Assembly: GCA_014384025.1 (NCBI GenBank)
Contig: JACNGQ010000270.1
Span: 1-44,945 of the forward strand
Direction: 5' to 3'
From: Planctomycetota bacterium
GTDB taxonomy: Bacteria; Planctomycetota; Phycisphaerae; Sedimentisphaerales; Anaerobacaceae
DNA length: 44,945 nt
A program made the translations under genes and the position numbers. This document shows, in pieces, positions 23,115-32,738 of this stretch (position 1 is its first letter; every line of letters starts with the position of its first letter). The notes below the pieces were generated by a model, which was not told the DNA's origin, ran no database searches, and worked only from the letters and a program-made list of their open reading frames with translations.

Positions 23115-25298
23115 CTACGGAGCATAAAGGCGAATATCATCGAAGTACATCATACCTGAGCCGTCGGCAACCGGATTGCTCCTGTTACCAAGGCCAAGAG
23201 TAATCGAATTGACATTGGTAAGATTTAAGCCCTGGTCTGCAAACGCCTGCAAGTCGATATTCCATTCGGTCCAGGAAGTTATCAGTGCCGCATCAGGATT
23301 ATCATTAGTAATTACAGCGGTGTCATTGAGAGCGACATAAACAGGCTCTGCGGTATTAGCCGCTTTACCTCTGAACCAGATTGTCAATGTGTTGACGCCG
23401 TTGACTGTCCAGTCACGATTGGAAATCAAGACATAAGTCACTTCAGATTTGCCTTCGGTGTTGTCATAGGCCATCGGCATCGACTGCAAGCCTCTGTAAA
23501 CGATAGTCTGCTCTGCAAATGGAGGATTATCATATCCAACGAGAGAGCCGTTTGCCGGGTCGTCCAATCCATCAACCCAAGCAAGAAATATCCTGTTGCT
23601 CAGGGGGTCACTAGGGTCGAGGTCATTATAGCTCTCAAAATCATCCACGATGAGGAAGTTGGCCGTCGTAAAGCTCCAGAGGGGACCTGTCCAAGGGCTG
23701 TCGGCGTTGGCGTTATTTGCCTCATCTACACGCCAGTAGTAAGTAGTATTCCACTCAAGTTGTCCGGGCTCATAGCTCTCTGAACCAAGGTTGCCGCTGC
23801 CTTTAAGCTCAAGTGAACTTGCATCGGCGCCGAAATAAACTTCATGCGAAGCACCAAATCCAGGTGTCCAGGTTAGAACAGGTGATTGCGTTACATCCAC
23901 AGCACCGTTCGATGGGTTTACACTCTGGACGGCGCCTTCGGTAGTAAAGCTCCAGACGTTACCTTTATACGTTTCTGCAACATCGAACTCATCGACGCGC
24001 CAGTAGTAAGTCTTAGCCATTTTTAGTGTGCCGGGAGTGTAGTTTGTAGTTCCCTGCGTTTGTCCACCTGTTGCATTATCAACCTCGTCAAAGTTGTCGC
24101 CGAAATATACGGTGTGCAGTTTCGCACCAAAACCTGCCGTCCAACTAAGGGTTACATCAGGGTTTATAGATTCGGCACCATCAGACGGGTTTGGCTGATA
24201 AGCAGTCCTGGGTGGAACCATAAAGCTCCAGACGTCACCCTTCCAAGGACTATTCGGCTCGGTGTTATTGACCTCATCAATCCGCCAATAATATGTAGTG
24301 CCAGGGACGAGACCATCTGGAAAAGCAAATCCGGGAAAGCCGACAACAATAAACGTATCGGTCTGGTTGCCCTGGAACGTGCTCTCGGCACCAGCACTCA
24401 CATCATTAAAATTATCGCCGAAATAGACATCGTGAGAGACCGCGCTATCGCCCGGGTACCAGTTAAGATTTGCCCATGTATCGGTATGTAGGGAACCATC
24501 AGCCGGGGTGGGGCCTAAGGCAACCGGAGATCCCATACCTTGCATAAGTTTCCTAATTTCGGCCTGCGATAGTGCTCGCTTGAATACGAAGAAATCATCC
24601 AGCAGGCCGTTAAATTGCCAGCTATCGTCAACGTCCATTCCAATGCGGGCACCTCCGTGATTCGTGCTGCCCCAATTTTTTGCTGCCAGTACACCCGGAG
24701 GCGCTTCCACGAACTTGTCCCCATATTCTGCAGCTAATTCCCCATCGATGTACATAACCCCGCCTCCATGCTCACCGGGGACTAATTCCCAGGTAAGTGC
24801 CATGTGGTGCCATACGCCGTATTCTACAGTTCCTTCATACGCATTGATAATGTAGTTGTTAGCAGAGTCGCCTATATGGGCGTGGTACTGGTCGTTGCGA
24901 ACATAACCACCGTGACACCAGGAATGCGGGTCCGCCAGGGCACTGAATATTGTCTGCGTACCACCGGTATTCTCCGGTTTCATCCAGTAGGCGAGTGTAA
25001 AGGCCGTCGTTGGAATATCTTCGAGAGGGAAGTTAGGCCCGTCCAGGTCGAGGTAACTGCCATCGCCGGTGATTTGGCAAGCTTCTGAGCTCGTATTGCC
25101 GGCAGCAGCAAGCCCACTAACGCTGCCGACCACAACGGCATCATTGCCCTTACCGGATTTGTCGAGGACAATGAGGTTATTGCCAAAGCCCTCAAAGTCA
25201 TAGTATATAACCAGAGACGGATCATCAGCAAGGGAAGCGTTACCGGCTAAACACAGCACCAAAATAAAAGAAAAAAAATAAATCAATTTTCTACGCAT
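23115..25298 (-). CDS. Secreted LamG-domain surface protein, paralogue 2
   Basis: The protein has 727 residues; AGGAG precedes the ATG. The signal peptide ends near residue 24 (NASLA-DD). The LamG domain (about 26-240) differs strongly in sequence from that of paralogue 1 (VIYYDFEGFGNN, WHHMALTWELVPGEHGGG, IGMDVDDSWQFNG). The three Ig/Fn3-like modules and the C-terminal domain are nearly the same, ending YFDDIRLYAP. The third Ig-like module is shorter by about ten residues (no 'DKQAVKNADT' segment). The gap to paralogue 1 is 140 bases and contains the leader element. The 3' flank (AATTGCC..AACGGTTTTTTC) is shared almost exactly with paralogue 3. Confidence 0.8.
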   Translation of the reverse strand: MRRKLIYFFSFILVLCLAGNASLADDPSLVIYYDFEGFGNNLIVLDKSGKGNDAVVVGSVSGLAAAGNTSSEACQITGDGSYLDLDGPNFPLEDIPTTAFTLAYWMKPENTGGTQTIFSALADPHSWCHGGYVRNDQYHAHIGDSANNYIINAYEGTVEYGVWHHMALTWELVPGEHGGGVMYIDGELAAEYGDKFVEAPPGVLAAKNWGSTNHGGARIGMDVDDSWQFNGLLDDFFVFKRALSQAEIRKLMQGMGSPVALGPTPADGSLHTDTWANLNWYPGDSAVSHDVYFGDNFNDVSAGAESTFQGNQTDTFIVVGFPGFAFPDGLVPGTTYYWRIDEVNNTEPNSPWKGDVWSFMVPPRTAYQPNPSDGAESINPDVTLSWTAGFGAKLHTVYFGDNFDEVDNATGGQTQGTTNYTPGTLKMAKTYYWRVDEFDVAETYKGNVWSFTTEGAVQSVNPSNGAVDVTQSPVLTWTPGFGASHEVYFGADASSLELKGSGNLGSESYEPGQLEWNTTYYWRVDEANNANADSPWTGPLWSFTTANFLIVDDFESYNDLDPSDPLSNRIFLAWVDGLDDPANGSLVGYDNPPFAEQTIVYRGLQSMPMAYDNTEGKSEVTYVLISNRDWTVNGVNTLTIWFRGKAANTAEPVYVALNDTAVITNDNPDAALITSWTEWNIDLQAFADQGLNLTNVNSITLGLGNRSNPVADGSGMMYFDDIRLYAP

Positions 25299-25334
25299 AA
25301 TGGAACTCCTATGAGAAAGATAAAATATTCATGC

Positions 25335-25351
25335 TTTGGCCACACACCAAA
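25335..25351 (-). promoter_or_regulatory. Conserved leader hairpin/operator before LamG paralogue 2
   Basis: The coding strand reads TTTGGTGTGTGGCCAAA, a perfect 5-bp inverted repeat with a 7-base loop, 37 bases upstream of the start codon. AAATAATATG, holding a TAATAT box, precedes it on the same strand. Confidence 0.6.
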
Positions 25352-25433
25352 AAACATATTATTTACAGTAAAGATCAATCTACAACTGTTAAACTCTTAT
25401 CAATCACACAATTGCCAATAACGGTTTTTTCTG

Positions 25434-27608
25434 CTACGGAGCATAAAGGCGTATATCATCGAAATACATCATACCAGAACCGCCGGCAACGGGATTATTC
25501 TTATTGCCAAGGCCAAGAGTAATCGAATTAACATTGGCAAGGTTCACGCCCTGGTCTGCAAAGGCCTGAAGGTCGATATTCCATTCGGTCCAGGCAACTC
25601 TTTTCGCCGCATCAGGATTATCATGATTAACAACTGCGCTGCCGTTAAGAGCAACATACAAATTCTCAGCGGCATTAGCTGCTTCACCTCTGAACCAAAT
25701 CGTCAGTTTGTTGATGCCTTTCACTGTCCAGTCACGGGAATTAGTCAATGTCAAAGTCGCTTCGGATTTACCAACTGCATTGTTGTATTCAAGGGGCATT
25801 GATTGATTGCCACTGTGGACTATAGTCTGCTCGGCAAATGGAGCATTAGCGTAACCAACGATAGAGCCGTTTATGGCCGGATTATCGAAACCATCAATCC
25901 ATACAAGATATATTCTGTGGCTTGCCGCTTGGCCTTCATCAAGGTCGTTGTAGCTCTCCATATCGTCAATGATAAGGAAGTTAGCCGTGGTGAAGCTCCA
26001 GAGGGGGCCTGTCCAGGGACTATCGGCATTAGCGTTATTGGCCTCATCAATCCGCCAATAGTAGGTAGTATTCCACTCAAGATTGCCGGCATCAAAGCTC
26101 TCGGAGCCGAGGTTTCCGGTGCCTTTATACTCAGGTGAACTCGTATCGGCGTTTTTCACTGCGTCTTTATCTGTACCGAAATAGACCTGATGTGAATCGG
26201 CATAGACTCCATGCGACCATGTAAGAACAGGTGTCTGCGTTACATCCACAGCACCATTAACAGGACTTGGACTGCCAACAGCGCCCTCAGTCGTAAAGCT
26301 CCAGACATTACCTTTATGGGTATCGAAAATATCAAACTCATCGACCCGCCAGTAGTAAGTCTTACTCAATTCAAGCGGACCGGGGGTATAAATCGCGGTT
26401 CCTTGAGTAAGACCGCCTGTTGCATTGCTGACATCGTCAAAATTATCGCCGAAATATACAGTGTGAAGTTTCGCACCGAAACCTGCCGTCCAGCTAAGCT
26501 CCACATCCACACTTATCGAATCGGCACCATCAGCCGGGTTTGGGAAGTAGGCGGTCTTGGGAGGAACACTAAAGCTCCAGACATTGCCTTTCCAGGGGCT
26601 GTTCGGTTCGATGTCATTGACCTCATCGATTCGCCAATAGTAAGTAGTACCCGGAACAAGCCCATCCGGAACAGCAAATCCGGGAAAGCCAACAACTATG
26701 AAAGCCAGGTTCTGGTTACCAAGGAACGTGCCTTCAGCTCCGTCGTTCACATCATTAAAGCTTTCGCCGAAATATACATCGTGCGATTGAGCGAAATCTC
26801 CCGGCCGCCAGCTAAGATTTACCCATGTATCCGGATATAGAGCACCATCAGCCGGGTCCGGAGCATAAGCATTCGGAAATCCTTCACCGCCCTGCATGAC
26901 AATCTGAATCTCGTCCGCCGTCAGGGGCTTGTCGTAAATTCGGACTTCGTCGAGGAAACCGTGGAAAGTTCTCTCACTAAGCTCGGGGCGATTACTGTTA
27001 TATCCGATTTCGAGCTGGGCATCGACGTCAGGACCTATTGAGAATGGTTTGGGGCCTTCTTCATCGACACCGTTAAGATAAAGTGTGAGATCGCTTCCGT
27101 CAAACGTCCAAGTCAGGTGAACCCATTCTTGTTTCGGCAAAATGGAAAAAGCGACAGATCCAGCAGGTTCATAGGAAATCCCAACTCTGTCAGTATAAGC
27201 GGCACTGGTATGGGCTCCCCACAACTCGACCTGGAACATCATGGTATCTGTGCCCCATCCGGCCGACTTGGTGATAAAATGCTGAAAAGTTCCTGTTCCA
27301 TCCCAATACGCCCAAAGAGCAATAGTAAATTGTCCTGTTCCATTTGTAGGATCAAAAACCCCGCAGTCAACACCTATGCACTTTTCCGGGTCGAATGCAA
27401 GTGCTCCGCCAAAGCCGTCGGGTCCAGCCACCCATTCCGGGTTTCCAAGCAGTGTACCATGGTGACCATTTCCTGAGCTGTCAGTAGCGATGTCACCGGA
27501 ACCCTCATTAAATCTCCACCAGCCGACGGTATCCGCCTGAGCTTCGCTTATGTGGAGCATACTAAGCAACAGAGCAAAAGAAATTAAATAAATCAGTTGT
27601 TTGCACAT
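25434..27608 (-). CDS. Secreted LamG-domain surface protein, paralogue 3
   Basis: The protein has 724 residues; AAAAGGAGG precedes the ATG. The signal peptide ends near residue 25 (SEAQA-DT). The LamG domain (WWRFNEGSGDIATDSSGNGH, WVHLTWTFDGSDLTLYLNG, FLDEVRIYDKPL) spans about 26-242, then three Ig/Fn3-like modules and the C-terminal domain starting IDDMESYNDLDEG and ending YFDDIRLYAP. This gene is first in its group. It is the only one of the five LamG genes without the TTTGG/CCAAA leader element, so its control may differ. Confidence 0.8.
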   Translation of the reverse strand: MCKQLIYLISFALLLSMLHISEAQADTVGWWRFNEGSGDIATDSSGNGHHGTLLGNPEWVAGPDGFGGALAFDPEKCIGVDCGVFDPTNGTGQFTIALWAYWDGTGTFQHFITKSAGWGTDTMMFQVELWGAHTSAAYTDRVGISYEPAGSVAFSILPKQEWVHLTWTFDGSDLTLYLNGVDEEGPKPFSIGPDVDAQLEIGYNSNRPELSERTFHGFLDEVRIYDKPLTADEIQIVMQGGEGFPNAYAPDPADGALYPDTWVNLSWRPGDFAQSHDVYFGESFNDVNDGAEGTFLGNQNLAFIVVGFPGFAVPDGLVPGTTYYWRIDEVNDIEPNSPWKGNVWSFSVPPKTAYFPNPADGADSISVDVELSWTAGFGAKLHTVYFGDNFDDVSNATGGLTQGTAIYTPGPLELSKTYYWRVDEFDIFDTHKGNVWSFTTEGAVGSPSPVNGAVDVTQTPVLTWSHGVYADSHQVYFGTDKDAVKNADTSSPEYKGTGNLGSESFDAGNLEWNTTYYWRIDEANNANADSPWTGPLWSFTTANFLIIDDMESYNDLDEGQAASHRIYLVWIDGFDNPAINGSIVGYANAPFAEQTIVHSGNQSMPLEYNNAVGKSEATLTLTNSRDWTVKGINKLTIWFRGEAANAAENLYVALNGSAVVNHDNPDAAKRVAWTEWNIDLQAFADQGVNLANVNSITLGLGNKNNPVAGGSGMMYFDDIRLYAP

Positions 27609-28049
27609 AATAGTCCTCCTTTTAATAACTAAATGTGAGTAATTTTATTGAAATGTTAAGATGATTTCATTTGCTGGACAAAGTTCTTCATTAAGAGACT
27701 GTGCCAGAGACAGTAACTCCTCCTTTATTTTTGAAAATTACACGAATTGCACCTGCTTGATGAATCCAAAGCCAAGGAGTACCGACAGCGCAGGCACAAG
27801 CTATATTACTATCATATGTATCAAATTATCTGCCTTGCTGCAAGGAAAATCCCCTGATTAGGAAAGGAAATGTGTTTAATGGGTGAATCGCCCGGAAATA
27901 TCAGCAGAACACAAAAATAATAAAAAAAATACATAACCGTAACATAACAGTAACAATTAAATGGTAGCTTACTGAACAGAAACGGCGGCTATTTTGCATA
28001 AAGATGCATAAAATAATGGAAAGAATAAAAATATTAAGGATAATAACAA
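27609..28049. other. Divergent intergenic region
   Basis: These 441 bases separate the minus-strand LamG gene from plus-strand genes and should hold promoters in both directions. A 10-base-spaced direct repeat of TGCATAA (27995-28001 and 28005-28011) lies about 40 bases upstream of the small DUF4097 fragment and could be part of a promoter. Otherwise the region is AT-rich with no recognisable gene or terminator. Confidence 0.45.
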
Positions 28050-28235
28050 ATGGAAACGAACAGATATCTTAAACCGGCCTGGACACATAACGGTTCGGTC
28101 AGAACAGACCTGCCGTTAATGGTAGTCGCGAAGGCGAACAAAAAGAAAGTCAAACAAACTGTTCGCCCGGGGCAGCTCTTTTGCGTTGGTAAAGTTTATT
28201 TAAAGACGCACGACGGTTCGATAAGAATAAAATGA
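28050..28235 (+). pseudogene. Truncated duplicate of the DUF4097 C-terminus
   Basis: This 61-codon frame ends in a match to the last 54 or so residues of the next gene: WTHNGSVRTDLPLMVVAK here against STHNGSLRTDLPITVVGK there, then VYLKTHDGSIRIK against LHLETHNGSIRVQ. The signal peptide and all earlier repeats are missing. It has its own ATG with AAGGA nine bases upstream, so a small cytoplasmic protein could still be made. The simplest reading is a remnant of a tandem duplication of the DUF4097 gene with its 5' part deleted. Confidence 0.7.
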
Positions 28236-28264
28236 TAACCGGATATAAACTGAAAGGGGAAAAA

Positions 28265-29113
28265 ATGGAGAAAGCATTGCTAAAGAAATTATCATTGGTT
28301 TCGCTTCTGTGCCTTCTGGCGGTCGCAGCCGGCTCTTGCATCAATATTGGGGGCTTTGGTATGCAGGCAAAGTACGAACGAACAGTCCAGTTGTCGTCGC
28401 CTCTGTCACCCGGTTCGAGTTTTGAAGCCCAGACCCACAACGGCTCAATCGAAATAGCCGGCGCCGATATTGCCGACTGCAATCTAACGGCCACTATTAC
28501 CGCCCGGGCGAAAACCGAAGAAGATGCCCAAAAACTAGCAGATAGGACGACAGTAAGGCTGGAATCCTTTGGGAGCGGGCTAATCGTCAAAATTGATAAG
28601 CCTACTTTCATGACGAACCAGTCCGTGGGCGTCAGTCTTGATGTTCATGTCCCTAATGAGTGCGGCCTGGAGCTTACGACTCATAATGGGTCGGTAGTAA
28701 TAAGAAATATTGCCGGTCGGCTCAACGGTACAACGCATAATGGAAAAATTACCGTCGAGCATGTTTCCGGCATCGCCGAACTACTTACACATAACGGCTC
28801 AGTCGTTTGCAGGGAAATTTCAGGTGATACTCGATTGAGAACTCATAACGGTAGTATAAAGGTTTATTACTCTAAAGCCGCTCCGTCTATCTGTGATATT
28901 TCGCTAATCACATCTAATGGCGGCATAGAGATTGAAATGCCATCGAACTTCTCCGGTGAAGTTGATATTTCTACACATAACGGTTCGCTAAGAACAGACC
29001 TTCCCATAACGGTAGTGGGGAAAATAAGCAAAAGCAAACTCTCCGGAAAAATCGGCACAGGCCAGGGCAAACTGCACCTTGAGACACATAACGGTTCAAT
29101 AAGAGTTCAATAG
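28265..29113 (+). CDS. DUF4097 beta-helix lipoprotein
   Basis: The start is placed at ATG 28265, preceded by AAAGGGGA; an ATG at 28232 would add 11 residues and spoil the signal. The 282-residue protein has a lipoprotein signal (LLAVAAGSC, Cys near residue 22). The mature part is built of regularly spaced THNGS/THNGK or related motifs (eight or nine), the hallmark of the DUF4097 putative-adhesin beta-helix. The last motif, THNGSIRVQ, is at the very C-terminus. The lipid anchor places it at a membrane surface. The truncated copy just upstream covers its last two THNGS units. Confidence 0.85.
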   Translation: MEKALLKKLSLVSLLCLLAVAAGSCINIGGFGMQAKYERTVQLSSPLSPGSSFEAQTHNGSIEIAGADIADCNLTATITARAKTEEDAQKLADRTTVRLESFGSGLIVKIDKPTFMTNQSVGVSLDVHVPNECGLELTTHNGSVVIRNIAGRLNGTTHNGKITVEHVSGIAELLTHNGSVVCREISGDTRLRTHNGSIKVYYSKAAPSICDISLITSNGGIEIEMPSNFSGEVDISTHNGSLRTDLPITVVGKISKSKLSGKIGTGQGKLHLETHNGSIRVQ

Positions 29114-29216
29114 GTAAATAAGAAAACATTGACGCAAGCGGGTTTGTTACCTTGAGTTTACAGGTTGCAGGGAGAGACTATTCCTATGTCTTTTTTACTA
29201 TCTTTTTCTGGTCGAT

Positions 29217-32200
29217 TTATTGCTCGGCTGATTCGGCCCAATTCGGTTGAGACAGGAATGATTTGAGTTTATTAAATTCTGTCTGTATATCGGCAAAAAG
29301 CGCCTCAGTTCCTTCCAGCTTTTCCTCTCTGCCTTTAGTTTCAAGATGTAACAACATATCGGATAATTTCCTGGCGGCAACATGCCTGGCTAAGCCCTTT
29401 AGCTTATGAGCATGTATTTTTACATTCTTGGAATCCCTGGCCTCTATTGCCTCAGCAAGAAGCTCTATTGTCTGCGGGGCTTCTTCAAGAAATATCTTTA
29501 CAGTCTCTTTAAGTACATCTTCGTCGTCATAAATCTTTTCAATTATCGCAAAGTCAACCGGGACTTCGCCATACTGTTCATCCACTGGTTGGGTCGGTGT
29601 AGTTTCAGAACAAAGCTGGTTGAGTTGTTCAACATCGGATTTTACGGAATCAATTTGCCGGCAAATATCTTTATTTTCTTCTGATAAGTATTTATTTAGA
29701 ATCTGGAGAAGTTTCTCGTGCTCAATCGGTTTGCTTATATAATCATTGCATCCGGCGGCAAAACATTTCTCATCGTCGCCTTTCATAGCATAAGCGGTCA
29801 GTGCAATTATTGGTGTTTTCAATCCTTCTTTTCTAATCGCCTTTGTGCCCTCATAGCCGTTCATATTGGGCATTTCGATATCCATAAATATCAGATCAAA
29901 TGGGTTACTCAAGGCTTTTTGCACCGCTTCATTGCCATCTTCTGCAATCGTTACCTTCAGGCCAAGCCGTTTCAGCAGCGATTTGATGAGTACCTGGTTA
30001 GTTCTTACATCTTCGGCAACTAATATGTGGCCGGAGAATTTGGCTTGCTTTGTTTCATCTGTCCCGGTAACTATATGGCTTGTGGTGTTTTGCCTGTCTA
30101 AAAGCGGTTGTTTTGTTACATCAACACCGGCAGGTATCGTAAGCGAAAACACCGAGCCTTTTCCGACTTCGCTGGTCATAGTTAGTTGTCCGCTTAGAAG
30201 TTCCGCAAGCCGTTTCGATATTGCCAGACCCAGACCTGTACCTCCAAACTCGCGAGAGGTACTGCTGTCAGCCTGAACAAATGTCTTGAATATTTCATCT
30301 TGTTTATCTTGAGGGATGCCGATTCCGGTATCTTCCACATCGAAACGAACGAATGGGACATTTTCAATTTCCTGCAGAGATACCCTTAAATCGATGTGTC
30401 CTTCCCGGGTGAATTTAATGGCGTTACCCAAAAGATTGATCAGGCATTGACGAACACGAGTAACATCTGTGCGTATTTGTGCCGGTAGTCTGCCGTCTTC
30501 GATGATCTTAAAATCAAGCCCTTCGATTTTTGCCTTGGGCATCATCAGTGATTCAACAGAGTTGAGTAACTGTCCTAAAGAGCACTCAGCGATCTCAACA
30601 TCTAATTTTCTTGCCTCGATTTTTGATAAGTCAAGTATATCATCTATGATCCTTAGCAGATTTTGCCCTGAATCTTTGACAAGTTTAAGGTGCTCTTTTT
30701 GCTCATTGGTTAGTTCTGATTCCGCCAATAAATTGGTAAAACCTATTATTGCATTCATCGGTGTGCGAATTTCATGGCTCATTATGGCAAGGAACTGGCT
30801 CTTGGCGGTATTGGCCATCTTAGCTTGAGCCATCGCCTCTCTCAAAGCCTGCTCTGTGTGCTTGCGATTGGTGATGTCCTGGATTGACAAAACGACATGC
30901 CTGATTTCATCTATGAAGGTCGGCTCAGCACTGAGCTCCAGCCAAGGCTTAATTTCCTTTCCGTCAATCAAGAGCGAAGCTTGAATTTCGACGCCATGAA
31001 TAGCTTTAAATGAACTCAAAACATCCTCGAAAGTATTACGGACAGGACACCTTAAACACGAAGGCCCGTTACCGCATCCCTCAGCCTGGTTCAATGCATT
31101 GATACATGACAATCCATCACCAGGTTGTTTGTTGATGATTTCCGAGAAGTTACGGTGAACCAACTTTGCCAAAACATCATTTACCCGCTTGACATATCCT
31201 CGTTCATCAACCAGCATCATCCCAACTGGTGTCGCATCAAATATTGCCTCAAGGTTTCTCTGCTTTCGGTCGAGTGTTTCATTAAGCTGCTTACGTTCAG
31301 TAATATCATGAACAACTGCTAATACGCGGTCATTTCGCAATATTCTGACAAGTTTCAGATTCACTTCAACCCAAAACGTTTCTCCACTTTTCTTCTTGGT
31401 CTTCCACTTAAATACCTGCGGGCCATCCTTACGAGCCTTCCTGATCCATTCTAGCGCATCCTGCTGTGTATAGGATGGTTCACCTGAACTTATCGCTCCA
31501 ACGTTGAGATTGAGTGCTTCATCCTGTGTATAGCCAAACATTTCGCACATTTGTTTGTTGACGTCGAGAATATTGCCCGTATCCGGGTCATGCACGAAAA
31601 TGGCATCGTTTGCCTCATTAAAAATGGTGAGATAATTCGCTTCAGATTCGTGAAGTCTTTCCTCCATCCATTTGCGCTCAAACAAACCGGGAATCTGGTA
31701 TGTAGTTACTCTCCCGGCTATATTCGGAGTTTTCTTAAGATAGTTCTGTATGTACAACTCAATTTTTGACGGGTGAGCCATAACAAAGCGACATGCCTGG
31801 TCGCCCTTGGCTTTGCACATTATTTCTGACGCTATCAACGATACACCAAAGCTCTCTTCGCACCATCCTGAAGAATAGCCGGCATTCATCACGCATATTG
31901 GGAATTCAGCCTGCCTGCCTGTGCGCATCCAGGCATCAGATTCAAAAGAAAATGGATGATCGTATACAAGACAGTAGTTCTCGTCCGGAGAAGGATTAGA
32001 TTCAGCGAAGATGTCTACAAACGCCCACCCACTATGTGCAAAATGAACGGGGCCGGCCGACAGTTTCTCAATAGGATCAATAAGATTCATTTTCTTGTGG
32101 AAGTTCCGAGCATCCATTTTGCCTATGGTATGGGCAATATCGAACAGAATGCTTCTTGTGATATTAATCGCCTCTTCTTTTCCCTCACTCCTATATAGGT

Positions 32201-32387
32201 TCTTTATAGCCCCAAAGAAATCAACAGACATAGAAGCAGCCCGCACCAGGATGTAACGCTCTCCAAATATCTCGATGGTACCTTTTGATGGATCTTCTTT
32301 CTTGAGGCTGAAATATTTGCTAACGTATTCCTGGGCTTTCTGGAACAGCGGACTAAACTGCTCTGGGACTTTCACCGTATTCAGCAT
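29217..32387 (-). CDS. Hybrid sensor histidine kinase (XylR_N/V4R, PAS, PAS, HisKA, HATPase, REC, HPt)
   Basis: The start at ATG 32387 (1056 residues) has AGGAGT upstream; an ATG at 32414 lacks a ribosome-binding site. There are no membrane helices, so it is cytoplasmic. Domains: XylR_N plus V4R ligand-binding region (about 10-210, with C191-x8-C199 near its end), PAS 1 (250-365), PAS 2 (375-505, with Cys428, 438, 444 and 447), HisKA with H538, HATPase (N-box NLLGNAIKFT, DTGIGIP, GTGLGL), receiver (D793, phosphoacceptor D836, K887) and HPt with H994 (HAHKLKG). It therefore carries a complete phosphorelay except for the final response regulator. XylR_N/V4R domains bind small hydrophobic molecules in known regulators. 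No output regulator gene is adjacent. Confidence 0.9.
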   Translation of the reverse strand: MLNTVKVPEQFSPLFQKAQEYVSKYFSLKKEDPSKGTIEIFGERYILVRAASMSVDFFGAIKNLYRSEGKEEAINITRSILFDIAHTIGKMDARNFHKKMNLIDPIEKLSAGPVHFAHSGWAFVDIFAESNPSPDENYCLVYDHPFSFESDAWMRTGRQAEFPICVMNAGYSSGWCEESFGVSLIASEIMCKAKGDQACRFVMAHPSKIELYIQNYLKKTPNIAGRVTTYQIPGLFERKWMEERLHESEANYLTIFNEANDAIFVHDPDTGNILDVNKQMCEMFGYTQDEALNLNVGAISSGEPSYTQQDALEWIRKARKDGPQVFKWKTKKKSGETFWVEVNLKLVRILRNDRVLAVVHDITERKQLNETLDRKQRNLEAIFDATPVGMMLVDERGYVKRVNDVLAKLVHRNFSEIINKQPGDGLSCINALNQAEGCGNGPSCLRCPVRNTFEDVLSSFKAIHGVEIQASLLIDGKEIKPWLELSAEPTFIDEIRHVVLSIQDITNRKHTEQALREAMAQAKMANTAKSQFLAIMSHEIRTPMNAIIGFTNLLAESELTNEQKEHLKLVKDSGQNLLRIIDDILDLSKIEARKLDVEIAECSLGQLLNSVESLMMPKAKIEGLDFKIIEDGRLPAQIRTDVTRVRQCLINLLGNAIKFTREGHIDLRVSLQEIENVPFVRFDVEDTGIGIPQDKQDEIFKTFVQADSSTSREFGGTGLGLAISKRLAELLSGQLTMTSEVGKGSVFSLTIPAGVDVTKQPLLDRQNTTSHIVTGTDETKQAKFSGHILVAEDVRTNQVLIKSLLKRLGLKVTIAEDGNEAVQKALSNPFDLIFMDIEMPNMNGYEGTKAIRKEGLKTPIIALTAYAMKGDDEKCFAAGCNDYISKPIEHEKLLQILNKYLSEENKDICRQIDSVKSDVEQLNQLCSETTPTQPVDEQYGEVPVDFAIIEKIYDDEDVLKETVKIFLEEAPQTIELLAEAIEARDSKNVKIHAHKLKGLARHVAARKLSDMLLHLETKGREEKLEGTEALFADIQTEFNKLKSFLSQPNWAESAEQ

Positions 32388-32738
32388 ATGCTTGACTCCT
32401 GTGTTGCTATTCAAGTAACAACCCTATTATTAGTATAAATTTCAGCAATATTTAATCTATCGGTTCTTGGAAGAAGAAAGTTTAGCATCGAATGAAAACT
32501 ATTACGGGAGCAGATTAACCGGTACGTTATACGCTGGTTTTCTATATAGAAGGTTTGTCATTTATTGGACTGCTGAAGTGTAATTGTTCGATACGGTCAA
32601 ATAATTTTTTGTGGGCCTTTGATGGTACGTTTGAATATTAGAATTCCCTTACATCCCAATGTTTCATTGCAATCTCAGACCGTGATATTTATTGTTCGGA
32701 ATCTATACTGCTATATGCTTGTTGTATCCGTATTGTGT
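32388..32738. other. Intergenic region between the kinase gene and the cytochrome gene
   Basis: These 351 bases lie between the start of the kinase gene and the end of the cytochrome c gene, both minus strand. They should hold the kinase promoter and the end of the peroxidase operon. No strong hairpin with a T-run and no convincing promoter pair was recognised. Confidence 0.4.

Noticed and set aside
20836-27608. Regular repeats that could be mistaken for a CRISPR-like or satellite array.
   Set aside because: The repetition comes from coding DNA for repeated Ig/Fn3-like modules and paralogous genes; there are no short uniform repeats with unique spacers.
27661-27861. A 66-codon frame in the divergent region before the DUF4097 genes.
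   Set aside because: It has no ribosome-binding site and low-complexity, non-conserved-looking content; it is more likely promoter DNA.
28265-29113. THNGS repeats as a repeated-core peptide precursor.
   Set aside because: The spacing and lipoprotein signal fit the DUF4097 beta-helix family, and no modification enzyme is nearby.
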